DNA of 64,000 nt from Sphingomonadales bacterium (GTDB taxonomy: Bacteria > Pseudomonadota > Alphaproteobacteria > Sphingomonadales > Sphingomonadaceae), in contig JAFKLT010000038.1 of NCBI GenBank assembly GCA_017309275.1, positions 1-64,000 of the forward strand, in the 5' to 3' direction. Under the pieces are notes generated by a model, which ran no database searches, was not told where the DNA came from, and saw nothing but the letters and a program-made list of their open reading frames with translations. Positions within the stretch are counted from its first letter, which is position 1, and each line of letters begins with the position of its first letter. Made by a program: the position numbers and the translations under genes. Shown here piece by piece: positions 29,499 to 37,672 of this stretch.

Positions 29499-30296
29499 TC
29501 AAATCGCGGAGCAAATTTGGAAGGGAGGCGGAAGATCGAGCCCCCGATCGGGGCGCGAGCTGAGCATATATCCGCGCCCCTTGACCGTGCGCAGCATCGG
29601 CCAGGCGAAGCCGCGATCGACCTTTGCGCGCAGCCGCGACATATGCACCTCCACCCGGTTCGTGCCCGGGTCGAAGTCGATCCGCCACACCGCCTTCAGC
29701 AAGGCGGCGCGCGACACCGGCCGGTCGGGGACACGCGCCAGATTGGCGAGAAGGTCGAATTCGCGCAGCGGCAGGCGAATCAGGCGCCCCGCCCGCTCGA
29801 CCCGCCGATCGATCAGGTCGATGTGCAATTCGCCCTCGCCGAGCTGTCCCGCCGCGACGCGGCTGCGCCGCAGCAGGCCGCCGATGCGCGCGAGGATTTC
29901 GGCCAGCCCGTCGGTCCAGCCGACCGCGTCGTCGGCACCGGCGCGGAGGGCGGCCATCCGGTCGTCGGACGATTCGCGGTCGGACAGGACGAGCAGCGGC
30001 CGGCGTCCTGCGATCGTCCGCGCGAGTCGGACAAGCTCGCCCGCCTCCTGACCGCCGCCGAAGGGTGCGGCGCCGAAGGGCACAGCTCCAAAGGGTGTTA
30101 CGCCGAACGGATTGACGGCGAGCAGGTCGAAACAGCAGTCGAGCCAGGATGCCAGCCCGCCGGTCGGCGCGGGAAGCGGCGCGGCCCGATATCCCGCCGC
30201 CGCCAGCGCGCGGGCGAGCGGCGCGGCGCGCGTCGGGTGATAGATGGCAACGGTCGGGCGCCGACCGCTTTCGCCCGATCGGTCGTCATGCCGCAC
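29499..30296 (-). CDS. OmpR-type winged-helix regulator with degenerate receiver domain
   Basis: About 265 residues. A receiver-like N-terminal domain (about residues 15-130) contains DLLAVNPFG where the phosphoacceptor region is expected and LSDRESSDDRMAALRAGADDAV near its end, but the conserved lysine after this is absent (GW follows). The C-terminal OmpR winged helix is complete (LIRLPLREFDLLANLARVP ... VHMSRLRAKVD ... VKGRGYML). A tandem PFG repeat sits in the middle of the receiver. It probably does not signal by classic phosphorylation. No kinase gene is nearby. The GTG at 30296 is chosen for its gaagg ribosome site; a GTG at 30338 is possible. Confidence 0.78.
   Translation of the reverse strand: MRHDDRSGESGRRPTVAIYHPTRAAPLARALAAAGYRAAPLPAPTGGLASWLDCCFDLLAVNPFGVTPFGAVPFGAAPFGGGQEAGELVRLARTIAGRRPLLVLSDRESSDDRMAALRAGADDAVGWTDGLAEILARIGGLLRRSRVAAGQLGEGELHIDLIDRRVERAGRLIRLPLREFDLLANLARVPDRPVSRAALLKAVWRIDFDPGTNRVEVHMSRLRAKVDRGFAWPMLRTVKGRGYMLSSRPDRGLDLPPPFQICSAI
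30058..30117 (-). repeat. Four tandem 15-bp units inside the receiver domain
   Basis: Four consecutive 15-base units (the first two CCGAAGGGTGCGGCG and CCGAAGGGCACAGCT on the plus strand, then two diverged ones) encode NPFGV-TPFGA-VPFGA-APFGG. The repeat lies just after the normal position of the phosphorylated aspartate and expands a loop that is usually short. Confidence 0.85.
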
Positions 30297-30391
30297 ATCG
30301 CCTTCGTCACTCCTTTGGTCACCCGCCACAACCCGCACCCCGCCGTTCCAATGGCATTGCGCGCCGCCGCCGCTGTGCTAACCCGCTGTTC

Positions 30392-31936
30392 ATGACCAGT
30401 GACCTGATGCTCGAAAGCGACTTCGCCACCCTGCCCGACCTCGTCCACGCGCATGCGACCGAGCGCCCGAATGCCATAGCCGCGGCCGATCCCGCGCGGC
30501 GACTGAGCTGGTCCGAACTGGACACATTCATGGACCGGATCGCGGCACGGCTGCAGGCCGACGGCTTTGCCAAGGGCGACCGGACGGCGATCGCCGGGCT
30601 GAACAGCGTCGAACAGATGGCGGTGATCCTGGCCACGCTGCGCGCCGGCGGCGTCGCGGGCCTGATCACCAACAGCGCGACCGGCGAGCAGATGGCGGCG
30701 ATGATCGCCGACACCGGCGCCCGTCACCTGTTCCTGGATGCCGCCGCATCGGCCAGCCTGGAGGGACAGACGGTCACCGCGACCGACCGCATCGCGATGG
30801 ACGGCAGCGACGTCGGCACGCCGCTGGAGGCGTGGATCGCGCCCGAGGGGACGAAGCCCGAACCGGTCGCGATCGACCCGCTCGACGGGTTCAACATCAT
30901 CTATTCGTCGGGCACCACCGGCACCCCGAAAGGCATCGTCCACAGCCATGCGATGCGGTGGCAGCATATCCAGCGCGGCAAGCCCGCCTATGGCCCGGCG
31001 GCGGTCACCATCCTGTCGACCCCGCTCTATTCGAACACCACCATGGCAAGCTTTCTGCCGACCGTGGGGTCGGGCGGACAGGTCGTGCTGATGAAGAAGT
31101 TCGACGCGCGCGGCTTTCTGGAACTGGCGTCGCGCGAGCGCGCAACCAACACGATGCTGGTGCCGGTGCAATATCGCCGCATCATGGCGATCGAGGATTT
31201 CGACAGTTTCGACCTGTCGAGCTTCGTCGTGAAATATTGCACCTCCGCCCCCTTCGCCGCCACGCTGAAGGCCGATGTGCTGAAGCGCTGGCCCGGCGGG
31301 CTGGTCGAAATCTATGGCATGACCGAGGGCGGCGCGACCTTTGTCCTGGAGGCGCATCATTTTCCCGACAAGCTGCACACGGTCGGCAGGCCGGCACCCG
31401 ACCATGTCGCCAAGGTCATCGACGAGGACGGCAACGAGTTGCCGCAGGGATCGGTCGGCGAGGTCGTCGGCCGCAGCCCCGCGATGATGACGGGATACAA
31501 TAACCGCCCCGACGCGACCCAGGCGATGCACTGGTACGATACCGACGGCACGCTCTTCTATCGCCACGGCGACATCGGCCGCATCGACGAGGATGGTTTC
31601 CTGACGCTGATGGACCGCGCGAAGGACATGATCATCTCCGGCGGGTTCAACATCTACCCCAGCGACCTGGAGGGCATATTGCTGGCCGACGAGCGCGTCG
31701 TCGAGGCGGCCGTGGTCGGGATGCCGAGCGAGGAATGGGGCGAGACCCCCGTCGCCTTCGTCGTCCTGAAGCCCGGCGCCGATGCCGAAAGCGTCCGTGC
31801 CGACTGCAACGCCAAGGTCGGCAAGACGCAGCGGCTGAGCGCGATCACCGTGGTCGACGAACTGCCGCGCAGCGCGATCGGCAAGGTGCTGAAGCGCGAG
31901 CTGCGCGACGCCTATTCGGCGAGCCCCGCCGCCTGA
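30392..31936 (+). CDS. Second acyl-CoA ligase (AMP-binding)
   Basis: This 514-residue adenylate-forming enzyme has IIYSSGTTGTPKGI, the core EIYGMTEGGATFV, the GDIGRIDEDGFLTLMDR hinge and the catalytic-lysine region RSAIGKVLKRELR. It probably activates a long-chain or aromatic carboxylic acid to its CoA ester. It is divergent from the winged-helix regulator gene, with only 95 bases between their starts, so the two may be regulated together. Its 3' end overlaps the convergent kinase gene by 25 bases. It is only moderately like the ligase on the other side of the regulator, so the two are not recent duplicates. Confidence 0.9.
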   Translation: MTSDLMLESDFATLPDLVHAHATERPNAIAAADPARRLSWSELDTFMDRIAARLQADGFAKGDRTAIAGLNSVEQMAVILATLRAGGVAGLITNSATGEQMAAMIADTGARHLFLDAAASASLEGQTVTATDRIAMDGSDVGTPLEAWIAPEGTKPEPVAIDPLDGFNIIYSSGTTGTPKGIVHSHAMRWQHIQRGKPAYGPAAVTILSTPLYSNTTMASFLPTVGSGGQVVLMKKFDARGFLELASRERATNTMLVPVQYRRIMAIEDFDSFDLSSFVVKYCTSAPFAATLKADVLKRWPGGLVEIYGMTEGGATFVLEAHHFPDKLHTVGRPAPDHVAKVIDEDGNELPQGSVGEVVGRSPAMMTGYNNRPDATQAMHWYDTDGTLFYRHGDIGRIDEDGFLTLMDRAKDMIISGGFNIYPSDLEGILLADERVVEAAVVGMPSEEWGETPVAFVVLKPGADAESVRADCNAKVGKTQRLSAITVVDELPRSAIGKVLKRELRDAYSASPAA

Positions 31937-32433
31937 ATCGCGGCGAGCGCGCTGTCGAGCCGCTCGTTCCCGTCGCCCTCTACCCACGCCCAGCGAAGAT
32001 GCCGGCGCTCCAGCTCGCCGATCGCGAGGTCCATGAACTGGCGGCGCGCGAGGTCGCTGCCGAACAGCCGCGTGCCATCCTCCTGCCACGGCAGATCCAT
32101 CGCGGGGACGAGATAGAGGTCGGCGGTTTCGGTCCACTGGTCGATTTCGGGCAGGCGGCGACCGAGCAGCATGATCGCCCACGCCTGCGTCATCAGCGGA
32201 TCGGTGTCCGACACCAGCCAGTCGGGGTTCTGCGCCAGCGCCGCTTTCGTCGCGGCGAGGTGCCCGTCGAAGATGGCGAGCAGGTCGACCTCGTCGAGAT
32301 CGGTGCCGTTCGCCTCGCAATAGGTGCGGCCATATTCGGGGACGACGAGCGCGCCGAGCTTGAACGCGAGCCGCGGCGCGAGCGTCGACTTGCCGGTGCT
32401 TTCGGCCCCGTGAAGACAGATGTGCCGCGTCAT
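31912..32433 (-). CDS. NadR-like nicotinamide riboside kinase (AAA/P-loop)
   Basis: This 173-residue P-loop kinase has Walker A GAESTGKST at residues 9-17 and a SDTDPLMTQAW motif near residue 75. It resembles the C-terminal ribosylnicotinamide-kinase domain of NadR without its adenylyltransferase and repressor domains. With PnuC directly upstream in the same operon (overlap of four bases), it should trap imported nicotinamide riboside by phosphorylation for NAD synthesis. It is the final gene of the seven-gene carotenoid/NAD operon. Confidence 0.82.
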   Translation of the reverse strand: MTRHICLHGAESTGKSTLAPRLAFKLGALVVPEYGRTYCEANGTDLDEVDLLAIFDGHLAATKAALAQNPDWLVSDTDPLMTQAWAIMLLGRRLPEIDQWTETADLYLVPAMDLPWQEDGTRLFGSDLARRQFMDLAIGELERRHLRWAWVEGDGNERLDSALAAIQAAGLAE

Positions 32434-33002
32434 GCCGGCACGCCCCCCGCGGTCGCGGCGGCGCGGCGCCACTGGATCAGCCCGTCGATCGACAGGCCCA
32501 GCAGCAGGACATAGACCGCGCTGGTCGCGTAAAGTCCGCGCGAGGCGAAGAGCGGCACGGCGATCAGGTCGACGAGGATCCAGAGCCACCAGCTTTCGAC
32601 GCGGCGGCGCGCCAGCAGCCATTGCGCGGTGATGCTGAGCATCGCGATCGCGCCGTCGATCCATGGCGCCACGGCATCGGTGAAGCGGTGCATCGCCGAG
32701 CTCCAGACGACCCAGGCGACAAGGGTCGCCGCGCCCCACAGGCGCCGCGCGCGCATGGTCATCCACCCGACCGGCACGCCACTGTCGTCGCGCGCCCTTA
32801 TCCAGGCAGCCCAGCCGTACAGATTGAGCGCAAAGAAAAAGCCCTGGAGCAGCATGTCACTGTACAGCCGCGCCTCGAAGAAGACGAAGGCATAGAGCGA
32901 CACGCCGGCGAGCGCGAAGGGATAGTTCCAGACGCTGCGCAGCGCGACGAGCGCGACGTTGAGCAGGACCAGCCCGGCGGCCAGCCATTCGAGCTGGCTC
33001 AT
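32430..33002 (-). CDS. pnuC: Nicotinamide riboside transporter PnuC
   Basis: This 190-residue polytopic membrane protein of the PnuC/SWEET-like family has about seven helices. It carries the conserved LNLYGWAAWIRA stretch and WWLWILVDLIAVPLF. PnuC carries nicotinamide riboside by facilitated diffusion, driven by phosphorylation inside the cell. It overlaps crtB upstream and the NadR-like kinase gene downstream by four bases each, linking NAD salvage to the carotenoid operon. The ATG at 33002 was chosen for the overlap and the family-like N-terminus. Confidence 0.9.
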   Translation of the reverse strand: MSQLEWLAAGLVLLNVALVALRSVWNYPFALAGVSLYAFVFFEARLYSDMLLQGFFFALNLYGWAAWIRARDDSGVPVGWMTMRARRLWGAATLVAWVVWSSAMHRFTDAVAPWIDGAIAMLSITAQWLLARRRVESWWLWILVDLIAVPLFASRGLYATSAVYVLLLGLSIDGLIQWRRAAATAGGVPA

Positions 33003-33973
33003 GCCGGCGCCTCCGCGCGTGCGGGATCGGGGCGAGGGCGCGTCCACAGACCGTCGCGGCTGATCCGCCGCTGCGGCGGGCGGCGAAGCACCGACCAGCC
33101 CGCGCGCGCGACCCAGCCGAGCTTTGCGAACCCGCTCGACGCGGCGCGGTGGTCCCACGCATGATTGCCGCGGGCGCGAACCTCGCGCGCGATGTCGCCA
33201 TAGATGCCGGCGGCGGCCAGCACGGCCCAGCGGCTGCGCGGCGGCAGCTTGCGTGCCCCCCACCGGGCCGACGCCTCATATTCCTCCGCCATCTCGGCCA
33301 GCCACTTCGCCATCACCGCCAGCCGCGCGCGATAGGCGGGGTGCATATGCTGCCCGGGCGGAATGTCGAGTTCGACCATCCACTCGACCGGCAGGTAGCA
33401 GCGGTCGGCGGCCGCATCCTCGGCCACGTCGCGCGCGATGTTCGAAAGCTGGAACGCGATGCCCAGATCGGACGCGCGGTCCAGCGTCGTCGTGTCGCGC
33501 GGGTCGATCCCCATCACCAGCGCCATCGCGACGCCGACCGCGCCCGCGACATGATAGGAATAGCGCAGCAGGTCGGCCTCGCTGCGCGGCCGCCAGTCCT
33601 TCGCGTCCAGCTCGAACCCCGCGACGATATCGTCGATCACGCCGCGCGGAATGTCGATCTCGGTCAGCAGCAGGCCCAGCGCGTCGAAGGCGGGCTCGCC
33701 CGTCGGCTCGCCGGCAAAGGCCCGGTCGGTCTGCGCGCGGATATGCGCGACGGCGGCGGCCGGATCATGGACCTGCTTCATCGCCCCGCCATGATCCTGC
33801 CCATCGGTCAGATCGTCGGCGGCGCGGCACCAGGCATAGAGCAGCCAGACGCGCTCGCGCGTGATCCGGTCGAAGAGCCGGCTGGCGAGCGCAAAGCTTT
33901 TCGACCCGCGCGCGATGCTGTCGTGCGCGAAACCGTGGAGGGCATGCGCGTCATAGGCCCCCGCCTCGATCAT
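32999..33973 (-). CDS. crtB: Phytoene synthase
   Basis: This 324-residue head-to-head prenyl synthase condenses two geranylgeranyl diphosphates to phytoene. Both aspartate-rich regions are present: DDLTD at residues 53-57 and RDVAED at residues 181-186 within QLSNIARDVAED. These bind Mg-diphosphate. It overlaps the LOG-family gene upstream by one base and pnuC downstream by four. No GGPP synthase (crtE) gene is in the window, so the precursor enzyme is encoded elsewhere. Confidence 0.95.
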   Translation of the reverse strand: MIEAGAYDAHALHGFAHDSIARGSKSFALASRLFDRITRERVWLLYAWCRAADDLTDGQDHGGAMKQVHDPAAAVAHIRAQTDRAFAGEPTGEPAFDALGLLLTEIDIPRGVIDDIVAGFELDAKDWRPRSEADLLRYSYHVAGAVGVAMALVMGIDPRDTTTLDRASDLGIAFQLSNIARDVAEDAAADRCYLPVEWMVELDIPPGQHMHPAYRARLAVMAKWLAEMAEEYEASARWGARKLPPRSRWAVLAAAGIYGDIAREVRARGNHAWDHRAASSGFAKLGWVARAGWSVLRRPPQRRISRDGLWTRPRPDPARAEAPA

Positions 33974-34554
33974 TAAAGATTTTCGGCCTTCATCGCGAAG
34001 ATCGTCTTGTGCGGTTCATAGGTCGCCATCTTGTCGAGCAGATCGTCGAGCCCGGCGTCGACGATCATGATCCCCGCATGCGCCGGGCGGATGAAGCCGA
34101 CCTCGATCATCCGGCGGTTGAAGGCGATCAGTTCGTTATAGAAGCCCGCGGCGTTGAGCAGCCCGACCGGCTTGGTGTGATAGCCGAGCTGGGCCCAGCT
34201 TATCGCCTCCCACAATTCGTCCATCGTGCCGACACCGCCCGGAATCGTCAGGAAGCCGTCGGACAGGTCGGTGAACATCTTCTTGCGTTCGTGCATGCCG
34301 GAAACGACGTGCAGTTCGGTGCAGCCGCGATGCGCCACCTCGGCACCGACGAGCGCCTCCGGAATGATCCCGATCACCTCGCCGCCCGCTTCCAGCGCGG
34401 CATCCGCGACGGCGCCCATCAGGCCGAGGCGGCCACCGCCATAGACGACGCCGATCCCGCGGCCCGCAAGCGTGCGCCCGACATGACGCGCGGTTTCGAT
34501 ATAGATCGGATCTTCGGGGGTCGCGGACCCGCAATAGACGGCAAGGCGTTTCAT
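33973..34554 (-). CDS. LOG-family phosphoribohydrolase (TIGR00730)
   Basis: This 193-residue Rossmann-like protein has GGGRLGLMG at residues 39-47, MHERKK at about residues 87-92, and the active-site signature PGGVGTMDE at residues 105-113. Enzymes of this family remove ribose 5-phosphate from nucleoside monophosphates; plant members release free cytokinins, and bacterial ones act on AMP or related nucleotides. Its place inside a carotenoid operon next to NAD-salvage genes is unusual. It overlaps crtB by TAATG and the DUF1851-like gene by ATGA. Confidence 0.9.
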   Translation of the reverse strand: MKRLAVYCGSATPEDPIYIETARHVGRTLAGRGIGVVYGGGRLGLMGAVADAALEAGGEVIGIIPEALVGAEVAHRGCTELHVVSGMHERKKMFTDLSDGFLTIPGGVGTMDELWEAISWAQLGYHTKPVGLLNAAGFYNELIAFNRRMIEVGFIRPAHAGIMIVDAGLDDLLDKMATYEPHKTIFAMKAENL

Positions 34555-34994
34555 TCGATAACTTTCAATTCAAACTTCGTGCCCGGCGGAAGGTCGCGCA
34601 TCTGCCGTTCGACATCTCCCGTAAAGCGGACCAATTCGGCGATCGGCACGATCCAGAGATTTTCCGGGCTGTAGTCGCCCGCCAACAGCGCATGCGGCGT
34701 GAGCGAATAACAGGAGCCCGCCGGCGGTGTTCCTAGTCGATCTTGCGCCTCTGCAACAAGATTTTCTGCGAACCAGACTTCCTTGGCCTCGGCCTGGTTC
34801 ATATGTGAAAACAGCGCTTCGTCGCTGTCGGCGATCGCTTCGACCAGCCGCAGTTCGGGATCGAGATACCAGAAGAGCCCGGTCGTATCGCGTATGATCA
34901 GATGGCCGAAGGGGCTGACCGCCGTCACTACCGCCGCACGCAACCCGGTCCATCCCCACCCGTCCTCGACCGCGGCGAGCAGGTCGTCGGTCAT
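34551..34994 (-). CDS. DUF1851/Tdi1-like protein
   Basis: This 147-residue acidic soluble protein has features recalling DUF1851 (T6SS immunity Tdi1-like C-terminal) proteins: GWGWTGLRAAVV, then FGHLIIRDTTGLFWYLDPE, then IADSDEALFSHM. No type VI secretion genes are in the window, and in this setting an immunity role is doubtful. It overlaps crtI upstream and the LOG-family gene downstream by ATGA, so it is translated as part of the carotenoid operon. The family assignment is moderate; it may simply be a small conserved sphingomonad protein. Confidence 0.5.
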   Translation of the reverse strand: MTDDLLAAVEDGWGWTGLRAAVVTAVSPFGHLIIRDTTGLFWYLDPELRLVEAIADSDEALFSHMNQAEAKEVWFAENLVAEAQDRLGTPPAGSCYSLTPHALLAGDYSPENLWIVPIAELVRFTGDVERQMRDLPPGTKFELKVIE

Positions 34995-36472
34995 TGCATG
35001 TCCGCCAGCATCAGCGCGGCCGTCGCCTTTGCGCTGCCCACGACGCCCGGAATCCCCGCGCCGGGATGCGTCCCCGCGCCGACGAAATAGAGGTTCGGGA
35101 TCGCGTCGTCGCGATTGTGCGCCCGGAACCATGCACTCTGCCACAGCACGGGCTCCAGGCTGAACGCGCTGCCGAGATGCGCCGACAGGTCGCGCCCGAA
35201 ATCGGCGGGCGTATAATGAAAGCGCGTGACCAGATTGCCGCGCAGGCCGGGCAGGACGCGCCGCTCGACCTCCGCAAGGATCGCGTCGGCAAAGCGCTGC
35301 CCGAACTCGCCGTCCCAGTCGGCGCGCGACTTGCCCAGATGCGCGACGGGCGCAAGCGCATAGAAAGCCGCATGTCCCGGGGGCGCCATCCCCGGATCGG
35401 TCGCGCTGGGGTGGTGCAGATAGAGCGAGAAATCATCGGGGACGACGCCGCCGTAAATGTCGTCGAGCAGCCCCTTGTAGCGCGGTCCGAACAGGATGCT
35501 GTGGTGCGCGATGTCGGGATAATCGCCCTTCACCCCGAAATGGACGACGAACAGCGATGGCGACCAGCGCTTGCGCGACAGGCTGCGCGCCGCCTTCGGC
35601 CCGCGCGGATGCCCGGCGAGCAGATCGCGATAGCTGTGCATCAGGTCGCCGTTGCACGCGACCATGTCGGCATCGCCATGCCATCCGCCCGTGGTCGTCA
35701 CCCCCGTCGCCCGGTCGCCCGCCGTCGCGATCGCCGCCACCGGGTCGCCCAGTCGGATCGTACCGCCCAGCCGTTCGAACAGCCGCACCATTCCCGACAC
35801 CAGCGCATTGGTGCCGCCGCGCGCGAACCAGACGCCGCCGTCCTTTTCGATCGTATGGATCAGCGCATAGATGGCGCTGGTCGTCATCGGATTCCCTCCG
35901 ACGAGCAGCGTATGGAACGACAGCGCCTGGCGCAGCCGTTCGTCGGCGACATAGGTCGACACGACCGAATAGACGCTGCGCCATGCCTGATATTTCATCA
36001 GCGCCGGCGCCGCCTTGATCATCGACGCGAAGTCGAGGAAGGCGACCGACCCGAGCTTGACATAGCCCTGTTCGTACACCCCCTTCGAATAGGTCAGGAA
36101 CCGGTCGTAACCCTCGACATCGGCGGGATTGAGCTTCGCGATTTCGGCCCGCAGCGCGGCCTCGTCGTTCGAATAGTCGAAGCGCGACCCGTCGGGCCAG
36201 TCAAGGCGGTAGAAGGGCGCGACGGGAACAAGGTCGACGTCGGCGGCCATATCCTGCCCGCTCAGTTCCCATAATTGCTGCAGGCACGGCGGATCGGTGA
36301 TCACAGTCGGGCCGGCGTCGAAGGTGAAGCCATCGCGCGTCCAGTGATACGCCCGCCCGCCGGGCTTGTCGCGCGCCTCGACGACCGTCGTGGCAACACC
36401 CGCCGACTGCAGCCGGATCGCGAGCGCGAGGCCGCCGAACCCCGCGCCGATGACGATCGCGCGCCGCGTCAT
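34991..36472 (-). CDS. crtI: Phytoene desaturase
   Basis: This 493-residue FAD-dependent enzyme introduces double bonds into phytoene to give lycopene. The N-terminal dinucleotide-binding motif VIGAGFGGLALAIRL begins at about residue 6. The C-terminal CrtI signature YFVGAGTHPGAGIPGVVGSA is intact. The ATG at 36472 was chosen because it gives the standard MTRRAIVIGAG start; the frame extends upstream into crtY without homology. It overlaps crtY by four bases (ATGA). Confidence 0.96.
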   Translation of the reverse strand: MTRRAIVIGAGFGGLALAIRLQSAGVATTVVEARDKPGGRAYHWTRDGFTFDAGPTVITDPPCLQQLWELSGQDMAADVDLVPVAPFYRLDWPDGSRFDYSNDEAALRAEIAKLNPADVEGYDRFLTYSKGVYEQGYVKLGSVAFLDFASMIKAAPALMKYQAWRSVYSVVSTYVADERLRQALSFHTLLVGGNPMTTSAIYALIHTIEKDGGVWFARGGTNALVSGMVRLFERLGGTIRLGDPVAAIATAGDRATGVTTTGGWHGDADMVACNGDLMHSYRDLLAGHPRGPKAARSLSRKRWSPSLFVVHFGVKGDYPDIAHHSILFGPRYKGLLDDIYGGVVPDDFSLYLHHPSATDPGMAPPGHAAFYALAPVAHLGKSRADWDGEFGQRFADAILAEVERRVLPGLRGNLVTRFHYTPADFGRDLSAHLGSAFSLEPVLWQSAWFRAHNRDDAIPNLYFVGAGTHPGAGIPGVVGSAKATAALMLADMQ

Positions 36473-37626
36473 CGCCAGTCCAGCCTGGCAAGCGCCGCGA
36501 CCGCGCGCACGACCGGCACGGGCGGCTTGCCCGACAGGATGCGCAGCTTGTCCTTCGCGGTCGACGCCCCGGCATAGAAGCGCGCGATGAGCGCAGGCGA
36601 CAGGCGATAGAAGCGCTGGAATATCCGGTATCGCTGCTCGGGATCGGCCGCGCGGAACAGCATCGCGCCGAGCATGCGATAAAAGCGCTGGCGGCGCCAT
36701 GACGCGGCCGCCCGGTCGCGCAGCACCGCCGCGAGGTCGGGTCGGTCGACCAGCGCCGGCAGCGCGGTCGCGGCGCGAACCGCGTCGGGCAGCGAATAGC
36801 CCGTCGTCGCGTGAAAGCGCCCCGCGCGCACGCCGATCCGCGCCACGCCGTCCGAGGCGGCCCACAGATTCTCGAAGTCGCCGGCCATCACGACCGGCAG
36901 CCATCCCGTCTCCTCGCGCGCGATGTCAGCGACCGTCCATCCGCGCGACGCCGCATAGTCCGCGATCCTCTCGCGCACCGCCGCCACGTCGAGCGCCGCA
37001 TCGTCGCTGTAATATGTATCCTCGACAAAGACCGTCTCGGCGTCGAACGGCAGGCAATAGACGAAGCGATAGCCGCCGACCTGATCGACGGTCGCATCCA
37101 TGACGACCGGCCGGTCGAGCCCGTGGCCGCCGTCGATCCGCAGCGCCTGTCCAACGAATTTCTGCCATCCGCAATCGATACCCGCCAGGTCGCCGACCCC
37201 GCGCGCATCGATGACATGCCCCGCCTCGATCCGGCTGCCGTCGTCGAAGGCGACCGATCGCGGCGCCAGCAGTATCGCCGATTTTTCGATCCGCCGAGTC
37301 GCGGGCAGGACCGCAGCCACCGCCTCCGCCAGCGCCTCGCCGGTGATGCTGTTGTACGCCATCGGCACCGTGCGGCGATACGCCGGGAACGCCACGTCAT
37401 AATCGTTCCAGCGATATTGGATCAGCGGATCGACCAGCCACCGGTCGCCGGGCGCGACATCCTCGTCAAAGAAAGACCAGATGTGATTGCCGCCGATCGC
37501 GCCCGGCTCGATCAGCCGAACGTCGAGGTCGGGCCGCCGCCGCGCAAGCGCCAGCGCGGCGAGTCCCCCGGCCAGCCCTCCGCCGACGATGGCAATGTCG
37601 CAGGAATCGCTGTCAGACGCTGGCAT
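36469..37626 (-). CDS. crtY: Lycopene beta-cyclase
   Basis: This 385-residue flavoprotein converts lycopene to beta-carotene. It has an N-terminal dinucleotide-binding motif (IAIVGGGLAGGLAALAL), the conserved NHIWSFFDED, and the later FVEDTYYSD. It is the first gene of a seven-gene leftward operon (crtY-crtI-DUF1851-LOG-crtB-pnuC-kinase) in which every junction overlaps by one or four bases. Its start is only 46 bases from the divergent hydroxylase gene, so the promoters must be compact. Confidence 0.95.
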   Translation of the reverse strand: MPASDSDSCDIAIVGGGLAGGLAALALARRRPDLDVRLIEPGAIGGNHIWSFFDEDVAPGDRWLVDPLIQYRWNDYDVAFPAYRRTVPMAYNSITGEALAEAVAAVLPATRRIEKSAILLAPRSVAFDDGSRIEAGHVIDARGVGDLAGIDCGWQKFVGQALRIDGGHGLDRPVVMDATVDQVGGYRFVYCLPFDAETVFVEDTYYSDDAALDVAAVRERIADYAASRGWTVADIAREETGWLPVVMAGDFENLWAASDGVARIGVRAGRFHATTGYSLPDAVRAATALPALVDRPDLAAVLRDRAAASWRRQRFYRMLGAMLFRAADPEQRYRIFQRFYRLSPALIARFYAGASTAKDKLRILSGKPPVPVVRAVAALARLDWR

Positions 37627-37672
37627 ATGCCAGCCCTAGCGAGCGACGCGCGCTGCCGCTATCGCTTCGTGC

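Noticed and set aside
30098..32320. 740-codon minus-strand frame opposite the second CoA ligase
   Set aside because: Shadow of the ligase on the other strand; no family motifs.
34551..34994. Type VI secretion immunity function for the DUF1851-like protein
   Set aside because: No effector or T6SS genes are near, and the gene is coupled to carotenoid genes; only family resemblance is recorded.
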